A stretch of DNA of 64,000 nucleotides from assembly GCA_035508495.1 (NCBI GenBank), contig DATJMX010000072.1, positions 27,683-91,682 of the forward strand, read 5' to 3'. Below, in pieces: positions 1-8,398 of this stretch. Numbering within the stretch: position 1 is the first letter of the stretch; every line of letters starts with the position of its first letter. The DNA is from Candidatus Binataceae bacterium. GTDB taxonomy: Bacteria > Desulfobacterota > Binatia > Binatales > Binataceae. The notes under the pieces were generated by a model that was not told where the DNA came from, searched no databases, and was given only the letters and a program-made list of their open reading frames with translations. The position numbers were made by a program, and so were the translations under genes.

Positions 1-330
1 GGGCGTGTGCTGTATGTAAGGTTTTGCTCATCGTGCCACGGGCTCAATGCTGACGGGCGCGGCCCGGTTGCCGGCGTGCTCCAAACCCCGCCGGCGAATT
101 TGCGGTTGCTGGGTGCGCGCTACGGCAATCCTTTACCCGCGGCCAAAATCGCGGACTTCATCGACGGGCGCGCCGCCGTCGCAGCGCACGGCGATCGCGA
201 TATGCCGGTGTGGGGCGAACGCTTCAACGACATGACCGCCGAAGGTTCGCAGCGCGAGCGTGCCGTCAAAGATCGCCTCGCGAAGATCATCGGCTATCTT
301 CAATCGATTCAGGATCAGCCGTCGAAGTGA
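1..330 (+). CDS. c-type cytochrome, C-terminal part (5' end outside window)
   Basis: The reading frame is open from base 1, so the gene probably begins upstream; a GTG at 7 is only an apparent start. The visible 109 codons carry one haem c attachment motif, CSSCH, preceded by LYVRF and followed by GLNADGRGP, the usual layout of a class I cytochrome c. The methionine in DMPVW near residue 66 is the likely distal haem ligand. The signal peptide would lie outside the window. It is convergent with the ABC permease gene, with a 1-nt gap. Whether it belongs to an oxidase or a stand-alone carrier cannot be told. Confidence 0.8.
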   Translation, partial: GRVLYVRFCSSCHGLNADGRGPVAGVLQTPPANLRLLGARYGNPLPAAKIADFIDGRAAVAAHGDRDMPVWGERFNDMTAEGSQRERAVKDRLAKIIGYLQSIQDQPSK

Positions 331-331
331 G

Positions 332-1465
332 CTAGCGAAAATGCCGACGGAACTGCGTCGCGCCCCAGGCGAAAAAGACCGCGCCCAGCACGATCATCAT
401 CGTGAGTGGCCTCTGCAAATCGCCGAGCGACGCACCGCGCAGGAAGATCCCGAATGCGATCTCGTTGAACCATCTGAGCGGCGACAACACCGTCGCTTCG
501 GCAAGCCACCCCGGCATCGCCTCGGGCGGCGTCCAGGCGCCTGACAGGAAGATGATTGGCGCCATCACGATGAGCGTCATCATCGACACCTGCGGCATCG
601 TACGGCAGAACGATGCGACGACGAGCCCCAGGCCCGCCATCGTGAAGACGAAGATGGCCGCGCAGGCGAAGAACAAGCCGAGACTGCCGCGCACCGGAAC
701 GTGAAAAAACGGGATCAGCAGGCAGAACGTCGCCAGCAGCGCGCCGAAGATGAGCACGACCGTGCTCGCCGCAATTTTCGCGAGCAGCAGCTCCCATGGC
801 TCGATCGGCGAAACCAACAATTGCTCGATCGTGCCGTGCTCGCGCTCGCGAATCAGCGCCGAGGCCGGCAGCGCGATCGCCAGCACCGAGAGCATGATGA
901 GCATCTCGTTGATGCCATTGAAAAACTCCTCGCGCCGATTCGGATTGAAGCGCACGCGCAGCGCTGCCTCGACCATCGGCATCCGGTTCTGATCGAGAGC
1001 GGTCAGCCCGATCCGGCGCATGCTCATCTCGCTCCCGAGTCCCCCGATGATTTCTCGAGCGTAGCCTTCGGCTAGCGACGCGTGCGTCGCACGGGAACCG
1101 TCAAGGAAAAGCTGGATCGCGGCATGCTGGCCATGCTCGAGGTCGCTCTGGAAGCCATGTGGAATGACGATGCCGAGCAGATCCGCGCCCGAATCGAGCC
1201 GCTTGAGCATTTCGCGCTCGCTGGCCGGCGTCTTGCGCAGGCTGAAGTAAGGCGCGGCAAAACGCGCGACGAGCTCGCGGCTGGCCGCGCTGTGATCGTA
1301 GTCGATCACGGACATCGCAGCGTTGGTGAGCTCGAGATGGAATCCCTGCGCGGCGGTGAAAATATCGCCGGTAAAGGCGTAGATCACGAACAGAATCACG
1401 ATCGAGTCGCGGCTCAGCTCGAGCAATTCCTTCCAGACCAGGGCACGGAAGCGGCGCAGGCTCAT
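332..1465 (-). CDS. ABC-2 type transporter permease (YhhJ/YbhR-like), second permease
   Basis: A 377-residue integral membrane protein with the ABC-2 exporter plan: one N-terminal membrane segment (about residues 20-40), a long extracytoplasmic domain (about 45-185) starting with VIDYDHSAASRELV, then five or six hydrophobic segments to the C-terminus. The motif EREHGTIEQLLVSPI before the second membrane block is typical of the family. Its ATG overlaps the stop of the preceding permease by 4 bp, so the two are translationally coupled and probably form the heterodimeric pore of the exporter encoded by the two upstream genes. It is the last gene of a seven-gene leftward operon. The substrate is unknown. 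Confidence 0.88.
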   Translation of the reverse strand: MSLRRFRALVWKELLELSRDSIVILFVIYAFTGDIFTAAQGFHLELTNAAMSVIDYDHSAASRELVARFAAPYFSLRKTPASEREMLKRLDSGADLLGIVIPHGFQSDLEHGQHAAIQLFLDGSRATHASLAEGYAREIIGGLGSEMSMRRIGLTALDQNRMPMVEAALRVRFNPNRREEFFNGINEMLIMLSVLAIALPASALIREREHGTIEQLLVSPIEPWELLLAKIAASTVVLIFGALLATFCLLIPFFHVPVRGSLGLFFACAAIFVFTMAGLGLVVASFCRTMPQVSMMTLIVMAPIIFLSGAWTPPEAMPGWLAEATVLSPLRWFNEIAFGIFLRGASLGDLQRPLTMMIVLGAVFFAWGATQFRRHFR

Positions 1466-2598
1466 CGTTCGCGCTTCGGGGTGAGCACGATCCCCGCTGC
1501 CATGAAGACGATGATAAACAGCCCGAGCGTGGCGAAATCCGCGAGCATCGCACGCAGCGGCAAGTTTTTGAGGAACGTGCCGATGACGATGTTGTTGCCG
1601 AACATGCCCGGAAAAAGATGCGCAACCACGCGTGTGAGCGGGCTCATCGACGAAATCGGGATCAACATTCCTGAGTAAAGCGCCGACGGCACGATCGTGA
1701 TGATCATCGCGACGATGTTGGCGCCGAGCTGGCTCTTGACGAATGACGAGACGAGCAGTCCGATTCCCGCCGTCGCGGTGACGTAGACCAGCATCCCGGC
1801 GGCGTAAATCGCGAGCGATCCTTTGAACGGAACGCCGAACAGGATCACCGTCAGCAGCCCCAGGAACAACGCGTTGGTAAAACCGATCACGATGTAGGGC
1901 ATCAGCTTGCCGATGACGAATTCGGCGCGCGTCGCCGGCGAGGAGAAGAAATTGTAAATCGAGCCGAGTTCCTTCTCACGCACGATCGCCAGCGCCATCA
2001 TTACCGCCGGCGTCATCATCAGAATCATCGGCAAGAGTCCGGGCACGATCGTGTTGGTGGTGCGCAGATTCTCGTTGAACAGGTAGCGCGTGCGCACTTC
2101 GATCGGCTGAAGATCGAGCGCGTGGCCGGTGCGCTCCTGAATTCTTGCGCTCAGGATATCGTCGGCCGCGCGCTCATGAGCGGCGAGCGCGTAGCCGCGC
2201 GTGATCTCAGCGCGGAACGCGTACACGCCGTCAACCATGAGTTGCACCGTTGCCGGCAAACCGTGATAAAGCGTGCGCTCGAACTGCGGCGGCACGATGA
2301 TCGCGAGGCGAATATCGCCGCGGCGCAACATCGCTTCGACTTCGCGCTCGCTGGCGTCTGCGCTCACCAGATCGAAGGTGCGATTGCCGGCGAAGGTGTA
2401 GATGTAATCGCGGCTCGTCGCGCTGTGATCGTAATCGATCACGGCAAATGGAATGTGCTCGACATCGAGCGAAAGCCCGTAGCCGAACAGCAGCATCAGC
2501 ACCAGCGGTGTTCCGATCGCGCGCAACACGATCATCGGATCGCGGCGCAGGAGCCGCGTCTCGAGACGGGCGATCGCGAGCACGCGGCGGAAATTCAT
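1462..2598 (-). CDS. ABC-2 type transporter permease (YbhS-like), first permease
   Basis: The ATG at 2598 (MNFRRVLAIARL) is chosen although the frame stays open upstream. It overlaps the ATPase stop by 4 bp, gives a normal 378-residue protein, and the upstream extension is arginine-rich out-of-frame-like sequence. The plan matches its downstream neighbour: N-terminal membrane helix, soluble extracytoplasmic domain opening with VIDYDHSATSRDYI, then five or six helices preceded by VREKELGSIYNFF. The two permeases are paralogues. With the double ATPase and the HlyD-type protein they form a YbhGFSR-like export system of unknown substrate; drug or cationic compound efflux is known for relatives. 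Confidence 0.88.
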   Translation of the reverse strand: MNFRRVLAIARLETRLLRRDPMIVLRAIGTPLVLMLLFGYGLSLDVEHIPFAVIDYDHSATSRDYIYTFAGNRTFDLVSADASEREVEAMLRRGDIRLAIIVPPQFERTLYHGLPATVQLMVDGVYAFRAEITRGYALAAHERAADDILSARIQERTGHALDLQPIEVRTRYLFNENLRTTNTIVPGLLPMILMMTPAVMMALAIVREKELGSIYNFFSSPATRAEFVIGKLMPYIVIGFTNALFLGLLTVILFGVPFKGSLAIYAAGMLVYVTATAGIGLLVSSFVKSQLGANIVAMIITIVPSALYSGMLIPISSMSPLTRVVAHLFPGMFGNNIVIGTFLKNLPLRAMLADFATLGLFIIVFMAAGIVLTPKRER

Positions 2599-4577
2599 AC
2601 CGTGCCCACTTTGCGCGACGACTCCACCATCTCGATAAACGCGTCTTCGAAGCTGATCGTGTCGCGCCGAAGTTGGGCCCCGATCCCAGCCGCCGTCAGG
2701 ATCGTTTCGATCCGATGTGCGATTTCTTCGGGATGCAGCGTCAGGACGTGAATGTCGCGGCCGAAGAGCGTCGCCGGCAATCCATGCGCGCGCAGAATAT
2801 GGAGCGCGGCGCGATATTCTGCCGTTTCCACAATGACAGGATTGCCGCGGCGCGCCGCGGCAAGCTCGCGAATCTCGCTCGGAGCGCCAAGCGCGATCAG
2901 CCGTCCGGCATCGAGCAGCGCCACCCGATCGCATCCGTCGGCTTCGGACAGATAGTGCGTTGAAACCAGGATCGTGACGCCGCAATTGGCCGCGAGGTCA
3001 CGAATGATGCGCCAGAACGAGTCACGTGCAATCGGATCGACACCCGAGGTCGGCTCGTCGAGGATGAGCACCTGCGGAGCGTGCAGCACCGCGCATCCGA
3101 GCGCCAGGCGTTGGCGCTCGCCGAGCGGCAGCTTCGCGGCGAGCTCGCGTTCGCGGCCGCGCAGGTCGGCCTGGTCGAGCACCCATTCGGTGCGGCTGAC
3201 CAGCCGCGCACGATCGACATCGTAGATAGCGCCGTAGAGCTTCAGGTTCTCGCTGACCGTGAGATCGCCGTACAGCGAGAAGAGCTGCGACATGTATCCG
3301 ATGCGCCGCCGCAGCATCCGGCCCGATGATGCGACATCGAGACCCGCAACTTGAGCACGGCCCTCGTCAGGCGCGAGCAGGCCGCAGATCATCTTGATGA
3401 TCGTGGTCTTGCCGCTGCCATTGGGTCCGAGCAGGCCGAAGATCTCGCCGCGCGCGATGCTGAAGCTCACGCGATCGACGGCGGTGAAATCGCCGAAGCG
3501 CTTTGTGAGCGATGCGATTTCGATCGGAGTGCCGCCGAGTGCTCCGCTGCCGCTGTCGCGCGGGAACTGTGCGTAGCGTTGTCGTTCGCCACGAACGCTG
3601 GCGATGCTCGCGGCGAAGATGTCATCGAGCGATGGCCTCGGATCGGCAGGCTTGGTTTCCGGCGCGAGTTGCGCGGCAACCGTCGCAAGGTCGGCCTCGT
3701 CAGCGGGCCGCGGCGCGATCCTGATTCTGCGGCTGATGCGCCTGAAATGAAGACTCGCGGAATCCAGCACCGCGGTCGCGGTCTTCATCGCCGCAGGCTC
3801 GAACTCGCGCGGCGTCACCACGACCGAATGACGCACTTCATCGGACGCACCGAGCCCAAGAAAGCGGCCGCCGTACATGAAGGCCAAACGCTCGAAGCGC
3901 TCGGCTTCATCGAGGTACGAGGTCGAAACGATCGCGGTGATGCCGCGCTCGATAACGAGCTGCGTCAGGATGTCCCAGAAGTCGCGCCGCGAAACGGGAT
4001 CGACGCCGGTGGTCGGCTCGTCGAGCACGATCAAATCGGGCTCGCCAATCAGCGCGCCGCAAAGTCCAAGCTTCTGTTTCATGCCGCCCGAGAGTTTGCC
4101 CGCGGCGCGGTCGCGAAAAGGAGTGAGCTGCGTCATCGCAAGCAGCCGCGCTTTCGATTCGAGGCGCAGCGCGCTCGGCAGCAGGCGCAGCTCGGCAAGG
4201 TAATCGAGATTTTCGTCGATGCTGAGCTCGGGATAGAGATTTAGACCGATCCCCTGCGGCATGAATCCGATGCGGGTTTTGGCGCGCTCCGCGCCCGCCG
4301 CACTTGCAGCTTCGACGCCGAAGATCGACAAGTCGCCCGCAACGTGAAGCACGCCGGCGATCGCCTTGAGCAAGGTCGATTTGCCGACCGCATCGGGACC
4401 AATCAGGCCGAAGAACTCGCCGCGGCGAATTTCGAGATTGATCGAATCCAGCGCGATGTTGCGGCCATATGACTTGCGCAAGTTCCGCGCGCTCACCGCC
4501 AGCGTGGTATCGCCTGCTGCATCGCGGACAGGGCCGTGAGCATCCGCGCCGGTCAGTAGTTGAGCGGATTCACCCAC
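2595..4577 (-). CDS. ABC transporter ATPase with two fused nucleotide-binding domains (YbhF-like)
   Basis: A 660-residue cytoplasmic ATPase with two ABC domains in tandem. Domain 1 (about 28-245) has Walker A GPDAVGKST, signature LSGGMKQK and Walker B LIVLDEPTTGVDP. Domain 2 (about 350-565) has Walker A GPNGSGKTT and Walker B VLILDEPTSGVDP, but its signature reads LPLGERQR instead of LSGGE. One of the two composite ATP sites is therefore probably degenerate. The start is a GTG at 4577, overlapping the HlyD-gene end by 25 bp; internal starts before residue 28 cannot be excluded. It energises the two ABC-2 permeases directly downstream. Confidence 0.9.
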   Translation of the reverse strand: MGESAQLLTGADAHGPVRDAAGDTTLAVSARNLRKSYGRNIALDSINLEIRRGEFFGLIGPDAVGKSTLLKAIAGVLHVAGDLSIFGVEAASAAGAERAKTRIGFMPQGIGLNLYPELSIDENLDYLAELRLLPSALRLESKARLLAMTQLTPFRDRAAGKLSGGMKQKLGLCGALIGEPDLIVLDEPTTGVDPVSRRDFWDILTQLVIERGITAIVSTSYLDEAERFERLAFMYGGRFLGLGASDEVRHSVVVTPREFEPAAMKTATAVLDSASLHFRRISRRIRIAPRPADEADLATVAAQLAPETKPADPRPSLDDIFAASIASVRGERQRYAQFPRDSGSGALGGTPIEIASLTKRFGDFTAVDRVSFSIARGEIFGLLGPNGSGKTTIIKMICGLLAPDEGRAQVAGLDVASSGRMLRRRIGYMSQLFSLYGDLTVSENLKLYGAIYDVDRARLVSRTEWVLDQADLRGRERELAAKLPLGERQRLALGCAVLHAPQVLILDEPTSGVDPIARDSFWRIIRDLAANCGVTILVSTHYLSEADGCDRVALLDAGRLIALGAPSEIRELAAARRGNPVIVETAEYRAALHILRAHGLPATLFGRDIHVLTLHPEEIAHRIETILTAAGIGAQLRRDTISFEDAFIEMVESSRKVGTV

Positions 4578-5587
4578 GGCGCCTCCGTCTTCCAGCGGAT
4601 CGCGGCGTCGGCCGGCATCCCCGGCACCAGTTCATGCTGCGGATTCGAATCGAGATAAAGCTTCACCGCCACGACCTGCTTGGTGCGTTCCTCACGGGTC
4701 TGAACTTCCTTGGGCGTGAATTCGGAGCGCGGCGCGATCTCGCGCACCGTCGCCGCGAAAGGCTGCGACGGGTACGCATCGACGTAAACCTGCGCTCGAT
4801 CGCCGAGCTTGATATGACCGATTTCCGGCTCGGGCACGTAGGCCTTCATGTAGAGCGCATCGAGATCGGTCACGATCACGATAGGCGAGCCGGGCGCGAG
4901 CACCTCGCCCTGCTCCGCGACCTTGGTGGATACGACGCCTTTGAGCGGCGATTGAATCTGCGTGTCGCCGAATGTTGCGCGCTGACCGTCGAGCGCGGCT
5001 GCCGCGGCGTGGACGTTCTTCTCGGAGCTGGCGACTTCGGAGTCCGAGGCATCGACCGCGCGTTGCGCTGCCGCAACCTGCTCATCGGCAGATTGCAGGT
5101 TAGCGGCGGCCACGTCGCGCGCGGCGATCGCGGCGTCGAGATCGGATTGCGGCACGATTTGGTCGTCAAACAGCTTCTGGATACGCTCGGCATCCTGGTG
5201 TGCTTTGTAGGATTGTGCCGCGGCGCTGGCGCGATCGGCGATCGCCTTCTTCAACTCGCGCCGCATTGCCGCGGCGGCGGCCATCGAAGTTGACAGCTTG
5301 CTGCGCGACGAATCTTTCTGGGCAGCGGCCTCGTCGACCCCCGCGATGATCTGTTCGGAGCTGATTTCGGCGATCTGCTGACCGACGTTGACCTCGTCGC
5401 CTTCTCTGACCGCGAGACTCACGAGCCGTCCGGCGACCTTGGTGCCCACCACGACGGGATCGCCCTCGATGCGGCCGTTGACGAGCACAATCCCTTCAGG
5501 AACGCGGTTGCGATTCAGCAGCCACGCGACGGTGCCCGCGATGACTGCCAGGCTCAGGATTCCGACGAAGACGAAAACGCGTTGCAT
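4553..5587 (-). CDS. HlyD-family membrane fusion / periplasmic adaptor protein
   Basis: A 344-residue adaptor with an N-terminal signal-anchor helix (about residues 3-22), a biotinyl/lipoyl-like half (GRIEGDPVVVGTKVAGRL), a long alanine-rich coiled-coil hairpin (about 85-200), the second lipoyl half (IQSPLKGVVSTKVAEQGE) and a beta-barrel domain. This is the layout of YbhG/EmrA-type adaptors that bridge an inner-membrane exporter to the outer membrane. The ATG at 5587 is preferred to an in-frame TTG one codon earlier. It lies 15 nt downstream of the acyl-CoA synthetase gene and immediately upstream of the ATPase gene. No outer-membrane channel gene is seen in the window. Confidence 0.9.
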   Translation of the reverse strand: MQRVFVFVGILSLAVIAGTVAWLLNRNRVPEGIVLVNGRIEGDPVVVGTKVAGRLVSLAVREGDEVNVGQQIAEISSEQIIAGVDEAAAQKDSSRSKLSTSMAAAAAMRRELKKAIADRASAAAQSYKAHQDAERIQKLFDDQIVPQSDLDAAIAARDVAAANLQSADEQVAAAQRAVDASDSEVASSEKNVHAAAAALDGQRATFGDTQIQSPLKGVVSTKVAEQGEVLAPGSPIVIVTDLDALYMKAYVPEPEIGHIKLGDRAQVYVDAYPSQPFAATVREIAPRSEFTPKEVQTREERTKQVVAVKLYLDSNPQHELVPGMPADAAIRWKTEAPWVNPLNY

Positions 5588-5602
5588 CAAGTGACAACCA
5601 GG

Positions 5603-8380
5603 CTATTCGAGTTGACTGAGCGAGCGCGCCAGCGGACGGATGCGCATCCGAGCGTCGATCACGACCGCGCCGCGGCCGGGCTCCAACACTTTGACCGGAT
5701 TGAGATCGAGTTCGCTCAGCTCCGGCGCGGCTTCGACCAGCGCCGAGATGCGCATGATGAGCTTGACGAGCGCGTCGCGATCTCCCGGAGGAGCACCCCG
5801 ATAGCCGTCGAACAGCCGATTCATCCTGAGCGTCGCGAGCATCTCGGCCGCGGCGCTATCTGTCACCGGCGGCAGACGGAACGAGACATCTTTCTGCAGC
5901 TCGGCGCTGATCCCGCCCATGCCGCACAGGATCAAAGGACCGAAGGTTGGATCACTGGTCATGCCGACCAGCATTTCGATTCCGGTTGTGATCTGCCGCT
6001 GCAGCAGGACCGCGTCGAGCGTGGTGCTGGCGGTTTTCATCCGCTCCTGGAGCGTTCGTACGGCGCTTTCGGCCGCGTCGGCGGAGTTGATGTTCAGGAT
6101 CACGCCGCCGACGTCGGTCTTGTGGATGACTCCCGGTGCGATCGCCTTGGCGACGAGTGGAAAGCCCACGCGTTCCGCCGCCGCGCGCACATCGGCGAGG
6201 CTGGTCTCCTCGGCGTGCGCGACTTCGATTCCGACCGCGCCGAGCAACGTCGCAATTTCCGCATGCGTCAGCCATCGCGCGGAAGTCGCGTCCTTTAAGG
6301 CAGAATCGATACGATCGCGGATCACGCTGAGCGCGTCCGAGTCGAGCATTTCGATTGTACCGCGAGGGCGCTCGCGGAAGCGCGCATAGCGATAGCTGAT
6401 GCCGAGCGCCAGTGCCGCGTTTTCCGGAAACGCGTAGGTCGGGATGATGCCGCGTGTGCCGGCATGAATTCGCTCCGGCGCACCCTGCGACGAAAGAAAC
6501 ACGCTCAGCACAGGCTTCTCCGCAGGAACCTCGGCGGCGCCGCGCGCGATCGCCTCGGCCACTTCGTCCGGCCGCGTCACCATCGGCGGGATATAGATGA
6601 CGACGACCGAATCGATGTTGGGATCGTTGCCGACGAGCTTGATCGTGCGCACGTAATCTTCAGCCGGGACCGAGGCGGTCATGTCGATCGGATTTGCGAA
6701 GCCGGAACGCAGCGGCAGATACGATCGCAATTCCTCGAGGGTGGCGTCGGTGAGTTTCGGCAGTTCGAGACCGTGCGCCTCGCATGCGTCGGCGAGCAAA
6801 ATCCCGGGGCCGCCGGCGTTGGTCACCACACCCACGCGCGGCCCCTTTGGCAGCGGGCTCGTGCTGAACATCGCGACGACGTCGAACAGCTCTTCCAAAG
6901 TATTCGTGCGGATAACGCCGGCCTGCTCGAAGAGCGCCTCGACCGCGACGTCGAGATTCGCCAGCGCCGCGGAATGACTCGACGCCGCGCGCCTGCCCGC
7001 GGTCGAACGCCCCGCCTTGACCGCGACGATCGGCTTGGTGCGCGCGACTTCCGGCGCGGTGCGCGCGAACTTGATCGGATTGCCGAAGCTCTCGAGGTAC
7101 AACACGATCACCGCGCTGCGCGGATCGTGGCTCCAGTAAGCCAGGCAATCGTTGCTCGACACATCAGCGCGGTTGCCAGCCGAGATGAAACTCGAGACCC
7201 CCAGGTGACGGATGCTCGCGTAGTCGAGCATCGTGATCCCGAGTGCGCCACTCTGCGAGAACATCGCGACGTTGCCCGGCGTGGGAGTCATCGGAGCGAA
7301 CGTGGCGTTGAGCTGCACAGCAGGGTCGGTGTTGATGATCCCCATGCAGTTCGGCCCGACCATCCGCATCCCGGCCGCGCGGACTTGCGTGCCGATACGC
7401 CGCTCGAAGCGCCGCCCTTCTTCCGAAATTTCGGCGAAGCCCGAGGTGATCACCACGACGTTGCGCACATGGGCGCGCGCGCAATCGTCGATCGCGGCTT
7501 CGACTGCGGAGGGTGGGACACAAATCACGGCGAGATCGACGGGCTCGCCGATCGCGGCAACGCTCGCGAATGATTTCCTGCCCTGGACTTCGCTCGTACT
7601 CGCGTTAACGACGTGAATTTGGCCGTGGAAGCCGTCGCGGATGATATTCGCGAGGATCGCGCCGCCGATCTTGTCGGTTTGCCGCGATGCGCCGACGACG
7701 GCCACCGAGCGCGGACTGAGCAGCCGGCCGATACTCTCCGCCACCGCGGAACTCTCGCGCGCAAAGCTCGCGGCGATGAACTGCGGCGTCTCGCGAATCG
7801 GGAAATAAACGTGGACCGTGCCTGAATCGAACGAGCGCGCGACCTTGAAGCCACTCTGCATGAACACGCCAAGCATGCGTTTGTTCTCGCTCAGCACCTC
7901 GGCTTCGAAACCATCGATCCCGCCCGCCTGCGCGATCCGGCGCAGATGCTCGAGCAGGATGGTGCCGATGCCACGGCCCTGGTGCTCGTCAATCACGGCG
8001 AAGGCGACCTCGGCGTGGGTTGTGCCGGGTTTGCGGATGTAGCGGCCGACGCCGATGAAGCGCTCGCGGCCGACGTCGCTGAGCGTCGCGACGAGGCCGA
8101 CATGATCGCGAAAATCAACCTCGGTAAGGCGTTTAAGATCGGCGGCGCCGAGATCGCGCTTAATCCCCATGAAACGGAAGTAGATCGATTGGCTGCTGAG
8201 CCCATGGAAGTGCTCGCTCAGTAACTCCTTGTCACTCGGCTGGATGGCGCGGACGATAATCGACGCACCATCGCGCGCGATATCCTCGACGCGGTAGCGC
8301 AGCGGGTCCGCGAGCATCGCGCGCTCTGCCGCTTCAGCCTCGGCGCGCGGCACGCTTTCTGACGATGGATTTGACTTCAT
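5603..8380 (-). CDS. bifunctional GNAT acetyltransferase / ADP-forming acyl-CoA synthetase (Pat-like)
   Basis: A 925-residue fusion. Residues about 30-210 form a GNAT acetyltransferase (EHQGRGIGTILLEHL is the acetyl-CoA loop). About 215-330 is a CoA-binding Rossmann domain (SVAVVGAS). About 365-680 are the succinyl-CoA-ligase-like domains, and about 690-915 an ATP-grasp domain ending ELDLNPV. Relatives acetylate lysines of acetyl-CoA synthetase or make acyl-CoA with ADP release. GNAT is N-terminal here, whereas in E. coli PatZ it is C-terminal. SHSAALA keeps the histidine that is phosphorylated in true ADP-forming synthetases, so the enzyme may be catalytically active. The ATG at 8380 has AAGGGGG 5 nt upstream. 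Third gene of the leftward operon. Confidence 0.9.
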   Translation of the reverse strand: MKSNPSSESVPRAEAEAAERAMLADPLRYRVEDIARDGASIIVRAIQPSDKELLSEHFHGLSSQSIYFRFMGIKRDLGAADLKRLTEVDFRDHVGLVATLSDVGRERFIGVGRYIRKPGTTHAEVAFAVIDEHQGRGIGTILLEHLRRIAQAGGIDGFEAEVLSENKRMLGVFMQSGFKVARSFDSGTVHVYFPIRETPQFIAASFARESSAVAESIGRLLSPRSVAVVGASRQTDKIGGAILANIIRDGFHGQIHVVNASTSEVQGRKSFASVAAIGEPVDLAVICVPPSAVEAAIDDCARAHVRNVVVITSGFAEISEEGRRFERRIGTQVRAAGMRMVGPNCMGIINTDPAVQLNATFAPMTPTPGNVAMFSQSGALGITMLDYASIRHLGVSSFISAGNRADVSSNDCLAYWSHDPRSAVIVLYLESFGNPIKFARTAPEVARTKPIVAVKAGRSTAGRRAASSHSAALANLDVAVEALFEQAGVIRTNTLEELFDVVAMFSTSPLPKGPRVGVVTNAGGPGILLADACEAHGLELPKLTDATLEELRSYLPLRSGFANPIDMTASVPAEDYVRTIKLVGNDPNIDSVVVIYIPPMVTRPDEVAEAIARGAAEVPAEKPVLSVFLSSQGAPERIHAGTRGIIPTYAFPENAALALGISYRYARFRERPRGTIEMLDSDALSVIRDRIDSALKDATSARWLTHAEIATLLGAVGIEVAHAEETSLADVRAAAERVGFPLVAKAIAPGVIHKTDVGGVILNINSADAAESAVRTLQERMKTASTTLDAVLLQRQITTGIEMLVGMTSDPTFGPLILCGMGGISAELQKDVSFRLPPVTDSAAAEMLATLRMNRLFDGYRGAPPGDRDALVKLIMRISALVEAAPELSELDLNPVKVLEPGRGAVVIDARMRIRPLARSLSQLE

Positions 8381-8398
8381 GCGATCCCCCTTTTGCGA

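Noticed and set aside
2599..2985. N-terminal extension of the first ABC permease
   Set aside because: It overlaps the ATPase gene fully in another frame and reads as arginine-rich shadow; the ATGA overlap gives the natural start at 2598.
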